Made by a program: the position numbers and the translations under genes. From positions 1 to 44,230 of the forward strand of contig NZ_LNXS01000012.1 in NCBI RefSeq assembly GCF_001467525.1: a stretch of 44,230 bases of DNA. Direction: 5' to 3'. The DNA comes from Legionella anisa. GTDB lineage: Bacteria > Pseudomonadota > Gammaproteobacteria > Legionellales > Legionellaceae. Shown here piece after piece: positions 21,601-27,218 of the stretch. The notes under the pieces were generated by a model. The model saw nothing but the letters and a program-made list of their open reading frames with translations, searched no databases and was not told the origin of the DNA. The first letter of the stretch is position 1. Each line of letters opens with the position of its first letter.

Positions 21601-24600
21601 AGAAATCTAAAGCCTCGCTACGTGTTGCAGCATGTAAATTGCTGGCGCCGTAAATTTTAGGTGCTAAAACCTTTGCGATTTCGGACACTGTTTTATTTAC
21701 AATAAATCCATCCTGGGTAAGGCCCGCAGCATGAATAATTCCATTAATCGCGCCAAAATGCTCTTTAGTACTTCGAATAAGCGCTTGGACTTCCTCGTAG
21801 GATGAGACATCAGCAGGTATATAAACCACTGAAGCATTGTGCTTTTCTAATTCTGCAATTTGCTTTTGATAGTGCTCAGATAAAGGGGAACGACCGGTTA
21901 ATACGATTTTGGCCTGATACTGTTCTGCCAAATACGAAGCAAACAAATAACCCAGGCCTCCCATTCCGCCAGTAATTAAATAAACCCCTGACTTTTTGAG
22001 AACTGGCGTTGCTGATATTGAAGGGAGGGGTTCGTAACGTCGAATAAAGCGGTGATTCTCTTGATCGTATCGCACTTCAATTTCATTTTGGGTTAATTCC
22101 CTTGCCAGCAGATTCAGATCATGCAATTCAATAAAACGACATGAAATATTGGATTGCTCTTGATGCAGACTTTTTGCAAATCCAACTAAAGCGCGCGCAA
22201 AAAGAGAAGGTCCTTTACCGATGCAAATTAATTGGACTGGATTTTTAGGTTTTAATTGACTGATTTGGGTGACCAACGTATGAACCAGATAATAGGTTTG
22301 ATCCAGGTTTTTTTGGATTTCTTTAAGCGAAAATAGAGGTTCATCGAATTCTTCCAGAGCAAGAATAATAGAGTCGCTCAACGAATCGATAGCAAAATGA
22401 GAATTTTGTATTCGTTGGCACGTTGTGGTGTGATCCGCAAAGAGTTCTTTTATTGATTGGATTAGCTGATCATTACTTCCTAGAATCAGTATGGAGTCTG
22501 GGCGTTTTCCTGTTGTCGAATGCACAGGTTGAGCAACCCATACAGGAGAATAATAGGCGACAGTTGCCTCAGGTTGAATAAGCTCATGTACCGTTCCTAA
22601 GGTAAACCCCGTAATCACCAACAAGAGAGTCCCTTCAGTATCGGTGACTTGAATATTAAAAACGGGCATATGCTGATTATCTACAGCAGAAATCAGCTGG
22701 GCATATACATAACAGGTATTTGCCAGAGGCTTATAAATATCCACCTGGGAAATAGAAAAAGGCAGATAAAGCACGTCACGATTTTTAAGCAAAGCCTGGG
22801 TTGTTTGTAACACTCCATCGAACAAACAAGGATGTACTATAAATTCATTGTTTTGGACAGGAAAAGAGGAGGGCAGGGTAAGTTCTGCCAAAAGATGAGT
22901 CTCATTAAAATGAAGACTCCGAATAACACGAAAATTCGGACCATAGCTTATGCCTGCATGTTTAAAATAAGTATAAATGGCATCAGGATCTTGAGTATGA
23001 GGTAATACTGATTTTAATTCCTGAATGTTAAGTGAACTATGGTGGCTATCGGGAGAATAGTCCTGATAATGAATGTCTCCGCTGACATAACAAACGGTCG
23101 CATCTTTATTCGTGATGGTAAATGAAACACTATCAGTTTCAGGAACTAAACGGACATGCAGTGGATTGGACCAATCCGAAGTTTTTATCGGTTTTTTCCA
23201 GGTAAGATGGCTTAGAGCAGCTACGTGTTGATTATTTGCAGCCAGACAGGCTGCAACACGTACCATTTCCAAGCACACAGCGCCAGGTAATACGGGTTCA
23301 TCATTGACTCGATGCTCACACAAATAAAATTCATTTCCTGAAAATTGCTTACTAAAAACAGAGGCGGAAAAAGTTGATATATTTTCATCGAGTTTGAAAA
23401 GCAGTTTATTATTGATTTGAACCCAATGAGATTCCTTGGCAAATGGGTAAGCAGGAAGTGATATTTTTTCCTGGTAATTACCATAGATTATGCTCCAATC
23501 AATCGATTTTCCCTGTAGATAATGGTCGCGAACCTGATTTATATCAGCTGGGCTATCATGATGTGTATTGGATGACCCTAACGCAAGTAAATGTTGCTCC
23601 AGATCTTCGCTGGATAGAATAGAGTTTAATTGCTCCTTTAATTCGGCGACCGACTGCACGATGACACAAAAACGCTTGGCAAAATGGTGTCTGCCCACAT
23701 TTAAGGTATAACTGAGTGAAGCCAGACTTGGTAAATCCTGTTGCTGATTCAGCCAGTTGAGTAAATCCGCAATTCGTTGCTGCAAAGCGGTAATTGTCAC
23801 TGCCGATAAGCAAATCAGATAAGAGAAATGATTAGGGGATGGAGCGTGTGTGCGCTCTGGACTTTCTTCAAGAATAATGTGAGCATTTGCACCGCCAAAA
23901 CCAAATGAACTTACTCCCGCTCTTCTGGGGGTATCTGCTGCTTTTGGCCATTTAGTTGTTTTATCAAGGAGATAAAATGGACTGTTCTCGATTTCAATAT
24001 AAGGATTTAATTCATTGAAATGCAAATTCGCGGGTAAAATCTCATGGCGCATAGCGAGCAGAGTTTTAATGACTCCCGCAATTCCTGCTGCAGATTCCAA
24101 ATGGCCAATGTTTGTTTTTACTGAGCCTAATCCACAGTACTGCTTTGGCAAGGTTTCGAGGTGCTGTTCTACTGCCAAGTGTTGAAACGCCTTTTTTAAG
24201 CCATTAATTTCGATGGGATCACCGAGTGGCGTGCCGGTGCCATGGGTCTCGATGTATTGAATACTGTCGATGGGTACTTGCGCGCGCTGGCATGCAGCAA
24301 TGATAACTTCTGCTTGGGCATTTGGATTGGGTGCAGTCAGCGTATTAACATGCCCGCCATGATTCACTGCTGTTCCTTTGATTACCCCATAGATGTGGTC
24401 ACCATCGCGCAATGCCTGAGTTAATTTTTTCAATAAAATGGCACCTGCACCTTCACCGCGTACGTACCCATTGGCGTTTTTATCAAAAGTTTTGCAACGT
24501 CCATCTTCACTTAACATACCCGCTTGATTCGCTGCAATAAAGGAAGTAGGAGTAATTAAAGTATTAACTCCCCCTGCGAGTGCAAGATCACAATCATCGT

Positions 24601-27091
24601 GCAAAATCGCATGGACTGCCTGGTGAACAGCAACCAGAGAACTGGAGCAGGCCGTATCAATTGTTTCACTCGGTCCACGCAAGTTTAAAATGTAGGATAT
24701 CCGATTGGCAATCATGCTGTTCATGGTGCCCGTCGTAAGATAGGCATCCATTACCTCATTTTTTTGCAACAATTCGGCATAATCATGATTAAATACACCT
24801 ACAAACAATCCTGTTTTCAATGCTGCAAGGGTGGACGAGGTATATCCTGCATCTTCAATTGTTTTCCAAACGGTTTGTAAAAAGAGTCGTTGTTGTGGAT
24901 CAATTAATTCTGCTTCGCGAGGTGAGATATTAAAGAACGTTGCATCAAATTGATCGACATGATCAATGAAACCACCCCAGCGTACGGTTAAATTTTGCCA
25001 GTTCCAGCGTGATAAAGGCACTTCACTGATGCAATCTTTTCCCTGACATAAGTTATCCCAAAAGGTATCCACATCGGGTGCTTGCGGAAAAACGCCACTC
25101 ATTCCAATAATGGCGATGTCGTTTGTTTCCTTAATGAATTGTTTTACCTCATCCGATACGGACTCCTTAGTTTTTTTATCTAATAAATCCGTATAAAATT
25201 CGTCTAAAGTAGAATATTCATACAAAGCTGCGGGAGATAAAGCGAGCTGATAGGTTTCGTTAAGTAAGGCTGTGAGCTGAATGATATTAATTGAATCAAA
25301 GGAATATCGGCTCAGGGGGGCATCCAAGTCGATTTCGTTCTCATTTATTTTCAGTACATCGGCTACCAGAGTTATGAATTGATTTTCCTTGTCGCCGTTT
25401 GCACGCTGATTTCCTGGGCGCTTTTCTGATAAATCCTGGGTTAATACGGCAAGATTTTGCTCATTGAATAATGATTGAGCTTTTTTTCGTTGCAGCTTGC
25501 CACTACCGGTTTTGGGAATTGCCCCTTTAGGGCTTAAAACTACTGCATGAACTTCCACACCATGATGTTTGGTAATGGCATGACGAATCACATTCTTGAT
25601 TTCAGGCCATAGTGATGGAGGTGTTTCTTCGGACAGTTCCTGCACAATAATAATTTTTTCTTTATCCCCATGCGTTGTAGAAAATGCTACTTGGGGGAGT
25701 TTTATCTGGAATTCGGAAAGTGCATGTGCGACGGTGATTTCCAAATCAAGTGGATAATATTTTTTTCCATAAATAACAATGACCTCTTTTAATCTTCCAG
25801 TTAAATAAATTTCGTTATCCAAGATAAACCCAAGATCTCCGGTTTTAAAATAGCGAAGATCACTGCCAGGTACAGTTGCATTGAATACTGTTTGAGTTTC
25901 ATCAGGACGTCGCCAATAACCAAGGGCCAGTGATTTGCCGGATAACCAAATTTCACCTGTTTCCCCGGCAGCAACGGGCTGTTTTGTTTCTGGATCAACA
26001 GCAATTGCTTGCAATCCCGTTAATAATTTACCACTGCTGACCAATCGTCGTTGTAGGGGATTCGCATCATCTTGAAGTGATAGGGAATGAGGTTCGCACC
26101 CAAAAGACGTCACTGCGATTGCGCCAGATAATTCAGACATACCGTATGCGGAACAAAATTGCTTTAATTGAAAACCACAGGAGTGGAATTTGGAAAAAAA
26201 ATCAATAAGTGTTTGATATTGAACAATATCTCCACCATTGATTGCCACGTTCCAGTGTTTTAAATTAAGCCGAGAAAGCTCTTCTTCTTTAATGTCGCGC
26301 ACACAAATGTCATAACCAAAATTGGGACAACCACTATGTGTTATACGATATGTTGAAATAGCAGATAACCAGGTAATCGGTCTGTTGATGAATGCAGATG
26401 GGGGTACAATAAAAGCGGGTGTTCCGTGATAGAGTGGTACCAATATTCCGCATACTAACCCGTATACATGGGTATGAGGAGCCCAGGTCAAAGTGACGCT
26501 CTTTTTAGTGTAATGCCACACCTTAATGGTTTCTTGCAAACTATGCTGCAGGTTTCCATGCGTGATGATTGCTGCCTTAGGGGCAGAAGTTGAGCCCGAG
26601 GTATATTGCAAATAGGCTATGGTGTCGTCATTGATAGAAATTGATTGAACCGCTCTGGTTGATTGGGTCTTGAGCACATCAGTGGTCAATATCGGTACTT
26701 TTCTTTTTAGAGTTGATTCAATACTTGAATGGTATGGAGACAGACTTAATACAGCAGCAATATCGGCATCTTCAGCAATGGCGTTCAGGAATGCCTCATG
26801 TTTTGTAAATTCATCCATTTTAGGGCAAGGTATTGGCACTGCGATCACACCAGCATACCAACATCCCAGCAAGCTCGTTATAAACTCGATTCCTGTTGGA
26901 TAAAGAAGAATGACGCGGTTGCCTGTTATTTGATGGATTTGTAAATGCGTAGAAATAATTTTTGCTTGCTGATCCAATTCAGCTAAAGTAAGTTCTGCGG
27001 TTTTGTGTTCACCGTCTTCTAAATAGAAAATAGCTTTTTGATGAGGATGTTTTTGCGCCCTATTCTGTACTACATGAACAATATTCTGCAT
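12656..27091 (-). CDS. AT-less (trans-AT) modular polyketide synthase with N-terminal fatty acyl-AMP-ligase-type loading module
   Basis: This is a megasynthase of about 4811 residues. The ATG at 27091 has 'ggaag' six bases upstream; a TTG at 27097 is less likely. Domains in order, with active residues: AMP ligase (1-560); ACP1 (Ser600); KS1 (Cys815); DH1 (His1260, Asp1425); KR1 (Tyr1849); ACP2 (Ser2020); KS2 (Cys2268, 'DTMCSSS'); ACP3 (Ser2743); KS3 (Cys2982); ACP4 (Ser3494); KS4 (Cys3743); KR2 (Tyr4576); ACP5 (Ser4727). An acidic C-terminal helix ('LNELLELELKELEL') is a likely docking tail for the next protein. All four KSs keep both His residues ('HGTGT', 'NIGH'). No AT is present, and the KS motif 'NHGG' is of trans-AT type, so a discrete malonyl transferase outside the window must serve it. 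Two linkers contain translated genomic repeats (near 21130-21201 and 16740-16796). Only 127 bp separate it from the upstream c-di-GMP gene. Confidence 0.96.
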   Translation of the reverse strand: MQNIVHVVQNRAQKHPHQKAIFYLEDGEHKTAELTLAELDQQAKIISTHLQIHQITGNRVILLYPTGIEFITSLLGCWYAGVIAVPIPCPKMDEFTKHEAFLNAIAEDADIAAVLSLSPYHSSIESTLKRKVPILTTDVLKTQSTRAVQSISINDDTIAYLQYTSGSTSAPKAAIITHGNLQHSLQETIKVWHYTKKSVTLTWAPHTHVYGLVCGILVPLYHGTPAFIVPPSAFINRPITWLSAISTYRITHSGCPNFGYDICVRDIKEEELSRLNLKHWNVAINGGDIVQYQTLIDFFSKFHSCGFQLKQFCSAYGMSELSGAIAVTSFGCEPHSLSLQDDANPLQRRLVSSGKLLTGLQAIAVDPETKQPVAAGETGEIWLSGKSLALGYWRRPDETQTVFNATVPGSDLRYFKTGDLGFILDNEIYLTGRLKEVIVIYGKKYYPLDLEITVAHALSEFQIKLPQVAFSTTHGDKEKIIIVQELSEETPPSLWPEIKNVIRHAITKHHGVEVHAVVLSPKGAIPKTGSGKLQRKKAQSLFNEQNLAVLTQDLSEKRPGNQRANGDKENQFITLVADVLKINENEIDLDAPLSRYSFDSINIIQLTALLNETYQLALSPAALYEYSTLDEFYTDLLDKKTKESVSDEVKQFIKETNDIAIIGMSGVFPQAPDVDTFWDNLCQGKDCISEVPLSRWNWQNLTVRWGGFIDHVDQFDATFFNISPREAELIDPQQRLFLQTVWKTIEDAGYTSSTLAALKTGLFVGVFNHDYAELLQKNEVMDAYLTTGTMNSMIANRISYILNLRGPSETIDTACSSSLVAVHQAVHAILHDDCDLALAGGVNTLITPTSFIAANQAGMLSEDGRCKTFDKNANGYVRGEGAGAILLKKLTQALRDGDHIYGVIKGTAVNHGGHVNTLTAPNPNAQAEVIIAACQRAQVPIDSIQYIETHGTGTPLGDPIEINGLKKAFQHLAVEQHLETLPKQYCGLGSVKTNIGHLESAAGIAGVIKTLLAMRHEILPANLHFNELNPYIEIENSPFYLLDKTTKWPKAADTPRRAGVSSFGFGGANAHIILEESPERTHAPSPNHFSYLICLSAVTITALQQRIADLLNWLNQQQDLPSLASLSYTLNVGRHHFAKRFCVIVQSVAELKEQLNSILSSEDLEQHLLALGSSNTHHDSPADINQVRDHYLQGKSIDWSIIYGNYQEKISLPAYPFAKESHWVQINNKLLFKLDENISTFSASVFSKQFSGNEFYLCEHRVNDEPVLPGAVCLEMVRVAACLAANNQHVAALSHLTWKKPIKTSDWSNPLHVRLVPETDSVSFTITNKDATVCYVSGDIHYQDYSPDSHHSSLNIQELKSVLPHTQDPDAIYTYFKHAGISYGPNFRVIRSLHFNETHLLAELTLPSSFPVQNNEFIVHPCLFDGVLQTTQALLKNRDVLYLPFSISQVDIYKPLANTCYVYAQLISAVDNQHMPVFNIQVTDTEGTLLLVITGFTLGTVHELIQPEATVAYYSPVWVAQPVHSTTGKRPDSILILGSNDQLIQSIKELFADHTTTCQRIQNSHFAIDSLSDSIILALEEFDEPLFSLKEIQKNLDQTYYLVHTLVTQISQLKPKNPVQLICIGKGPSLFARALVGFAKSLHQEQSNISCRFIELHDLNLLARELTQNEIEVRYDQENHRFIRRYEPLPSISATPVLKKSGVYLITGGMGGLGYLFASYLAEQYQAKIVLTGRSPLSEHYQKQIAELEKHNASVVYIPADVSSYEEVQALIRSTKEHFGAINGIIHAAGLTQDGFIVNKTVSEIAKVLAPKIYGASNLHAATRSEALDFFILFSSVAAVFGNMGQSEYAYANCFLDEFADAREEQRALGQCFGHTLSINWPLWEEGGLQIAPEYQHVLEQTLGIVSLSTQQGFNAFLQVLQNNLANCVVLPGYQQKLLRALQNNSVLKYSMTSQLPVINSNLRTHEDSSTVSTKQFASAVEFQKKSIEDFLKKILAETLKCSPEHIDRNLPFEHYGIDSLMIIQLNQRLANEFRELPKTLFFEYQNLADLAEYFMDHYAHEIIQRIPDVAVMKRNSSVQPSVITPKRLSVTQNPSKSQDIAIIGMSGRYPEAQDLAEFWHNLYVGKDCIREIPKERWALEDYFDVDQENPGKTYSKWGGFLTDVDQFDPLFFNISPREAALMDPQERLFLETAWKTVEDAGYARDALAGRKVGVYVGVMYGQYQLFDREPSDSSQFIPTNSVFASIANRVSYFFDFHGPSIALDTMCSSSLTAIHLACQSIREGECEMALAGGVNLSLHPNKYLLLSHGKFLARDGHCRSFGEGGDGYVPGEAVGAILLKPLDKALADGDLIYAVIKGSHLNHGGKTNGYTVPNPNAQADLLAETYQKANIDPAQVSYIEAHGTGTSLGDPIEIAGLNKVFGQREMQQYCAIGSVKSNIGHCESAAGIAAVSKVVLQLQHHTLVPSLFSEPLNSNINWSTTPFRVQHTVSEWQQPLPNAPRIAGISSFGAGGANAHLILSEAPETLSALTGNKSHYLLTVSAKTELALNQRLDDLVIWLKNNPSAELEHLSYTLNTGRTHFECRCAMVVSSLEEAIRCVQQFKAQQQPPQLVLQTNGANTSETSLFILMHQLAQPSQYKETLLALAKLYVEGQNLDWQKIHAGESKKKISLPTYPFAKERYWYSDVDQCNTTQERQTHVTEMQNALIDKLNSFLNRQVVQILKMTQHRIALEKNLGEYGMDSVHFIELAKKIAEHYQIEFTPAIFFTHSSVCSISQYLMNQFPEAVAKAHHEAAQLPIHVPTLKPRRIVTDGAESIAIIGMQGLFPQSDDLAAFWQHLLQGHDLVTEIPIERWDWRDYYGNQTHQSHSKWGAFINNVDQFDAGFFNISAREAHLMDPQQRLFLEIVWKTIEDAGYDPFALSSQNIGVFAGVEFSEYQTLIAKQQKEHHGFIATGNSHSMIANRVSYFFNFQGPSEAIDTACSSSLVAIHRAVQAIRHGECDLAVAGGVSLILSPDTLVVTSQLGALSAEGRCKTFAKTADGYVKGEGVASILLKPLRQAQEDGDHIYGVIRASAVNHGGKAQSLTAPNAAAQSELLIRAYTQAQFAADTVTYIETHGTGTSLGDPVEIEGLKCAFATLLSSEAKQNSIALGSVKTNIGHLEPASGIAGMIKLILAMTHETLPGILHLHELNPYINLTDTPFYIAKETQTWQRIQNEAGEDIPLRAGVSSFGFGGTNAHIILEEGRPHQRMAENRHAKPFYLITLSAKRQESMQQKIVDLHQWLKQNKETVSLPSLSFTLNVGRAHFIYRCALVVDSLDTLSNALTSLINHEIPEYCMINEGQTWTIQGPAFDEVYQAAIKALVQPENSDQYRHKLFILADLYTKHYVIDWHHVYHGEKINRLGSLPAYPFIKQRYWYDLESDFMPMPQTSMSVTCRGLSTASMDPAYKTRGVGSTINHQQTLMYLQQIFAKQLGTSPELMYADETYEVFGVDSLIGLEITNRLEKEFGSLPKTLLYERNRLNDLAHYLLKNYKEKLSTLVFEGKTLPLATTPLEVEPVKPLTSALKVSRSSRDIAIIGLSGTFPKANSMDEFWQNLSSGRDCISEVPADRWNYKEYPVVIGGEEHYFPHGGFIPDIDKFDPLFFNISPRDAGLMDPQERLFMQSVWSTLEDAGYTRDKLKRKAQNSVGVFAGVTYNFYPLFIAEEWQKGNRVPLDIQSFSVANRISYFLDVNGPSFVVDTACSSSLAAIHLACESLLRGDCVMAIAGGVNLSLHPSKYHFLGSFNFMSEQGRCASFAEGGTGYVPAEGVGSVLLKPLADAIADNDRIYGVIKGSSMNHGGKTSGYTVPNPNAQAAVILQALKNADIDARTVSYIEAHGTGTALGDPIEIRGLQDAFEHYTEDKQFCAIGSVKSNIGHLESAAGISQLAKVLLQMRHQKLVPTLHSTQLNPFIDFQNSPFYVQQELSDWQPDNNSPRRAGVSSFGAGGANVHMIIEEYVPSIKPQSTLNSPYIFLLSALNEERLALQIQQMHRYVQQNSPTQNKEWLRDACFTLQTGREHMAARCAVIVTNTDELLAALANYPHNNGPNIWVNHASQSNHQAATHIEELISNQRYEELVQHWINGAKVDWERLYKHVPNLISLPTYPFTKRRCWIPTKEVETLPIAQPMLQPMIQPPVATTEQVDVQDWLYITQWEKNPQTAQPALIRPLSKGKWLIFCEPESVPALKQELGEHAGIYCFARNQFASIHDHEYTINAAQKTDYEQLFATIHAQHEDNLIGVIYLCSALAPNEEKNADPSLALLYLFQAMVQHSWSYQLTFCLVSQLAQQVNPVDTLNIWQHHLWSMTRIFAAEQAKYQALLLDLDANENREQNAKILIKELELFQTQQNHVAYRASERYTVRFLPHKLPQNQEVIPSWEAPAAALITGGLGALGYEVAEFIVSQGTRFVLLTGTTELSPHTPEKNTWLRQLEAKGAQVRYAAVDVADKEHMRQIIEETEKAWQQPIDGVFHLAGITTDNVTIENMNDTLWRDVLRVKIHGSLVLHELFLQTHVSSFVLFSSIAAVPHFGMAGLSAYAVANEFMSGLALYRRSVQLPASSINWVAWSEKGMSHRHNHDAFLDAVGMASLSIKEGIALFNTLLKLNPAEITVCNIQWKKFLHVNASAKQLDFFTHFVAEYASNTQTAFVSSLNQEEITALVLNCFASVLGLEVTEIDRETPFQQYGMDSITGIDYTEQLGKHFPDVVAPMDLYRYPTLSQLTDYITQRVQINCEPAPAPLFNAEGSIDLDQLNDAQLNELLELELKELELTYE
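12790..16375 (-). other. PKS extension module 4: KS4-KR2-ACP5
   Basis: The KS has 'DTACSSS' and 'NIGHLES'. KR2 has 'LITGGLGALG' and the Ser-Tyr pair ('FSSIAAVPHFG', 'SAYAVAN'). ACP5 has 'YGMDSITG'. There is no DH, so a beta-hydroxyl is predicted; in the proposed product it leaves as water when the ring aromatises. Confidence 0.88.
16475..18649 (-). other. PKS extension module 3: KS3-ACP4
   Basis: The KS has 'DTACSSS', 'ETHGTGT' and 'NIGHLEP'; ACP4 has 'FGVDSLIG'. There is no reductive domain, so a second beta-ketone is kept. The linker before ACP4 carries a REP-like insertion near 16740-16796. Confidence 0.88.
16740..16796. repeat. REP-like double palindrome in frame within the PKS
   Basis: It contains two adjacent hairpins, 'cgcgtcttgtacgcg' and 'ccgtggacaagccacgg', with 'ggatccatggatgcc' between them. 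Read on the minus strand it encodes 'CRGLSTASMDPAYKTRG', which matches no PKS domain and lies in the linker before ACP4. The core 'ggacaagcc' also occurs at the inner end of the right bracketing repeat. Confidence 0.75.
18725..20797 (-). other. PKS extension module 2: KS2-ACP3
   Basis: The KS active site is 'DTMCSSS' (Met in place of Ala), with 'EAHGTGT' and 'NIGHCES'. ACP3 has 'YGMDSVHF'. There is no reductive domain, so the beta-ketone is predicted to be kept. A post-KS linker without AT precedes the ACP. Confidence 0.88.
20910..25126 (-). other. PKS extension module 1: KS1-DH1-KR1-ACP2
   Basis: This is the only fully reducing-to-alkene module in the locus. DH1 keeps the His ('CEHRVNDEPVLPG') and the Asp ('HPCLFDGVLQ'). 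KR1 has 'LITGGMGGLG' and the Ser-Tyr pair in 'FSSVAAVFG...SEYAYAN'. Predicted product: cinnamoyl extended to 5-phenylpenta-2,4-dienoyl. A half copy of the palindromic element lies between KR1 and ACP2. Confidence 0.88.
21130..21201 (-). repeat. Half copy of palindromic element translated in frame within the PKS
   Basis: On the plus strand, 'tgcttcgtcgatacggtgct' and its flanks match 42242-42320 closely over about 70 bp. Read on the minus strand within the PKS it gives 'HEDSSTVSTKQFASAVEF', in the linker between KR1 and ACP2. Only the left half of the palindrome is present. Confidence 0.85.
25140..27091 (-). other. PKS loading module: AMP ligase + ACP1
   Basis: The AMP-binding core is 'YLQYTSGSTSAPKAAIITHGN', with 'YFKTGDLGFI', 'LTGRLKEVI' and the C-terminal Lys region 'GSGKLQRKK'. 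The FAAL-like core segment 'RPITWLSAISTYRITHSGCPNFGYDIC' (split here: RPITWLSAISTYR, then PNFGYDIC) groups it with FAALs, which pass acyl-AMP straight to a carrier protein. The usual 'HDMGL' is 'HVYGL', and 'SGSTGxPKG' is 'SGSTSAPKA', which may reflect an unusual, for example aryl-propenoyl, substrate. ACP1 follows with 'YSFDSINI'. Confidence 0.85.
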
Positions 27092-27218
27092 GAGCAACTT
27101 CCATTTGCCGAGTCAATTCATTTAACTTGCATCATGCTATCAATACTCCCTGATAATGTCATCTTCTATTAGCGATTTGCGCTGCACCCAGGCTTCGATT
27201 GCTTTTAGGGTATGATGT
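27092..27218 (-). promoter_or_regulatory. Leader region of the PKS genes with partial REP
   Basis: Only 127 bp lie between the stop of the upstream GGDEF/EAL gene and the PKS start. The stretch 27178-27195 ('ttgcgctgcacccaggct') is a half REP like those at 33084 and 36159. The RBS of the PKS is at 27098-27102. No confident -35/-10 pair is seen, so the PKS may use a cryptic promoter or read-through from upstream. Confidence 0.4.
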
